DNA of 47,121 bases from VMCP01 sp964492925 (lineage in GTDB: Bacteria; Bacteroidota; Bacteroidia; NS11-12g; UBA955), in the NCBI GenBank assembly GCA_964492925.1, contig CAZBMF010000004.1:1-47121 (forward strand), given 5' to 3'. Every line of letters starts with the position of its first letter. Position 1 is the first letter of the stretch. The notes under the pieces were generated by a model, which saw only the letters and a list, made by a program, of their open reading frames with translations, did no database searches and had not been told where the DNA came from. Of the stretch, positions 47,101-47,121 are shown in pieces. A program made the position numbers and the translations under genes.

Positions 47101-47121
47101 ACACTCAATCATCAAAATAGT

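Noticed and set aside
1..47121. tRNA genes, rRNA, CRISPR arrays, insertion sequences, prophage or integrase genes
   Set aside because: Looked for and not seen; no T-loop-like GTTCGA contexts with cloverleaf potential, no regularly spaced repeats, no transposase motifs.

Overview
The window is about 47 kb of an AT-rich, gene-dense chromosome of a Bacteroidota bacterium. The phylum call rests on a type IX secretion (T9SS) plug protein (DUF5103), a large secreted protein with a T9SS type B C-terminal sorting domain, a FecR/DUF4974 protein, BBP2-type and DUF6029-type outer-membrane barrels, a group II GGGP synthase, and exact copies of the Bacteroidota -7 promoter element TAnnTTTG in front of many genes. 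Order and family cannot be fixed from this stretch; a free-living aquatic Flavobacteriales-, Sphingobacteriales- or Chitinophagales-like organism fits. I see no insertion sequences, integrases, CRISPR arrays, tRNAs or rRNAs. It reads as core chromosome.

Layout. 1-5.7 kb: the 5' part of nrdJ (class II ribonucleotide reductase) with a promoter and DnaA box, GGGP synthase, a membrane protein, a thioredoxin-like lipoprotein, and a tight operon of polyprenyl synthetase, biotin carrier and GT-C glycosyltransferase. 5.7-11.3 kb: T9SS plug protein, an ABC-F factor and a GNAT on the minus strand; an orphan FecE-like ATPase, TrmN6-like methyltransferase and PspC protein on the plus strand. 11.3-16 kb: DUF6029 barrel, MiaB, a small unknown protein, threonine dehydrogenase. 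16-21.5 kb: WlbA-like oxidoreductase, an anti-sigma/FecR gene split by an in-frame stop, and a 1,019-residue T9SS cargo protein. 21.5-28.4 kb: DUF1801, FabD, YceI, a Uup-type ABC-F protein, and a plus-strand run of porin, DsbA-like, L,D-transpeptidase and DUF1801. 28.4-35.5 kb: methylcrotonyl-CoA-carboxylase-like carboxyltransferase, DEAD-box helicase with an Arg/Gly/Ser tail, PKD lipoprotein, XRE regulator with a paired operator, 4.5S/SRP RNA, LptB and LplA. 35.5-47 kb: a minus-strand PPIase-SurA-MoxR-Nth chain, ObgE, LeuS, a coiled-coil protein, and an ISC iron-sulfur operon (iscS-iscU-iscA plus an S4 protein).

Envelope biogenesis is a clear theme: LptB, two periplasmic foldases, T9SS plug, porins, lipoproteins and an L,D-transpeptidase. 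The rest is mostly housekeeping: translation (LeuS, MiaB, TrmN6, ObgE, two ABC-F proteins), Fe-S assembly, lipoylation, fatty-acid synthesis and DNA repair.

The most notable signals are regulatory. Six genes have an exact TAnnTTTG box ending exactly 4 nt before the start codon, which predicts leaderless mRNAs. Two matching palindromes 22 bp apart abut the XRE start codon. The FecR-type anti-sigma gene is split by one in-frame TAA with no sigma gene beside it. Eight of ten convergent gene junctions overlap or are separated by 9 bp or less. No wholly new multi-gene system is evident; the split anti-sigma locus and the XRE/PKD-lipoprotein pair are the best candidates for something undescribed.
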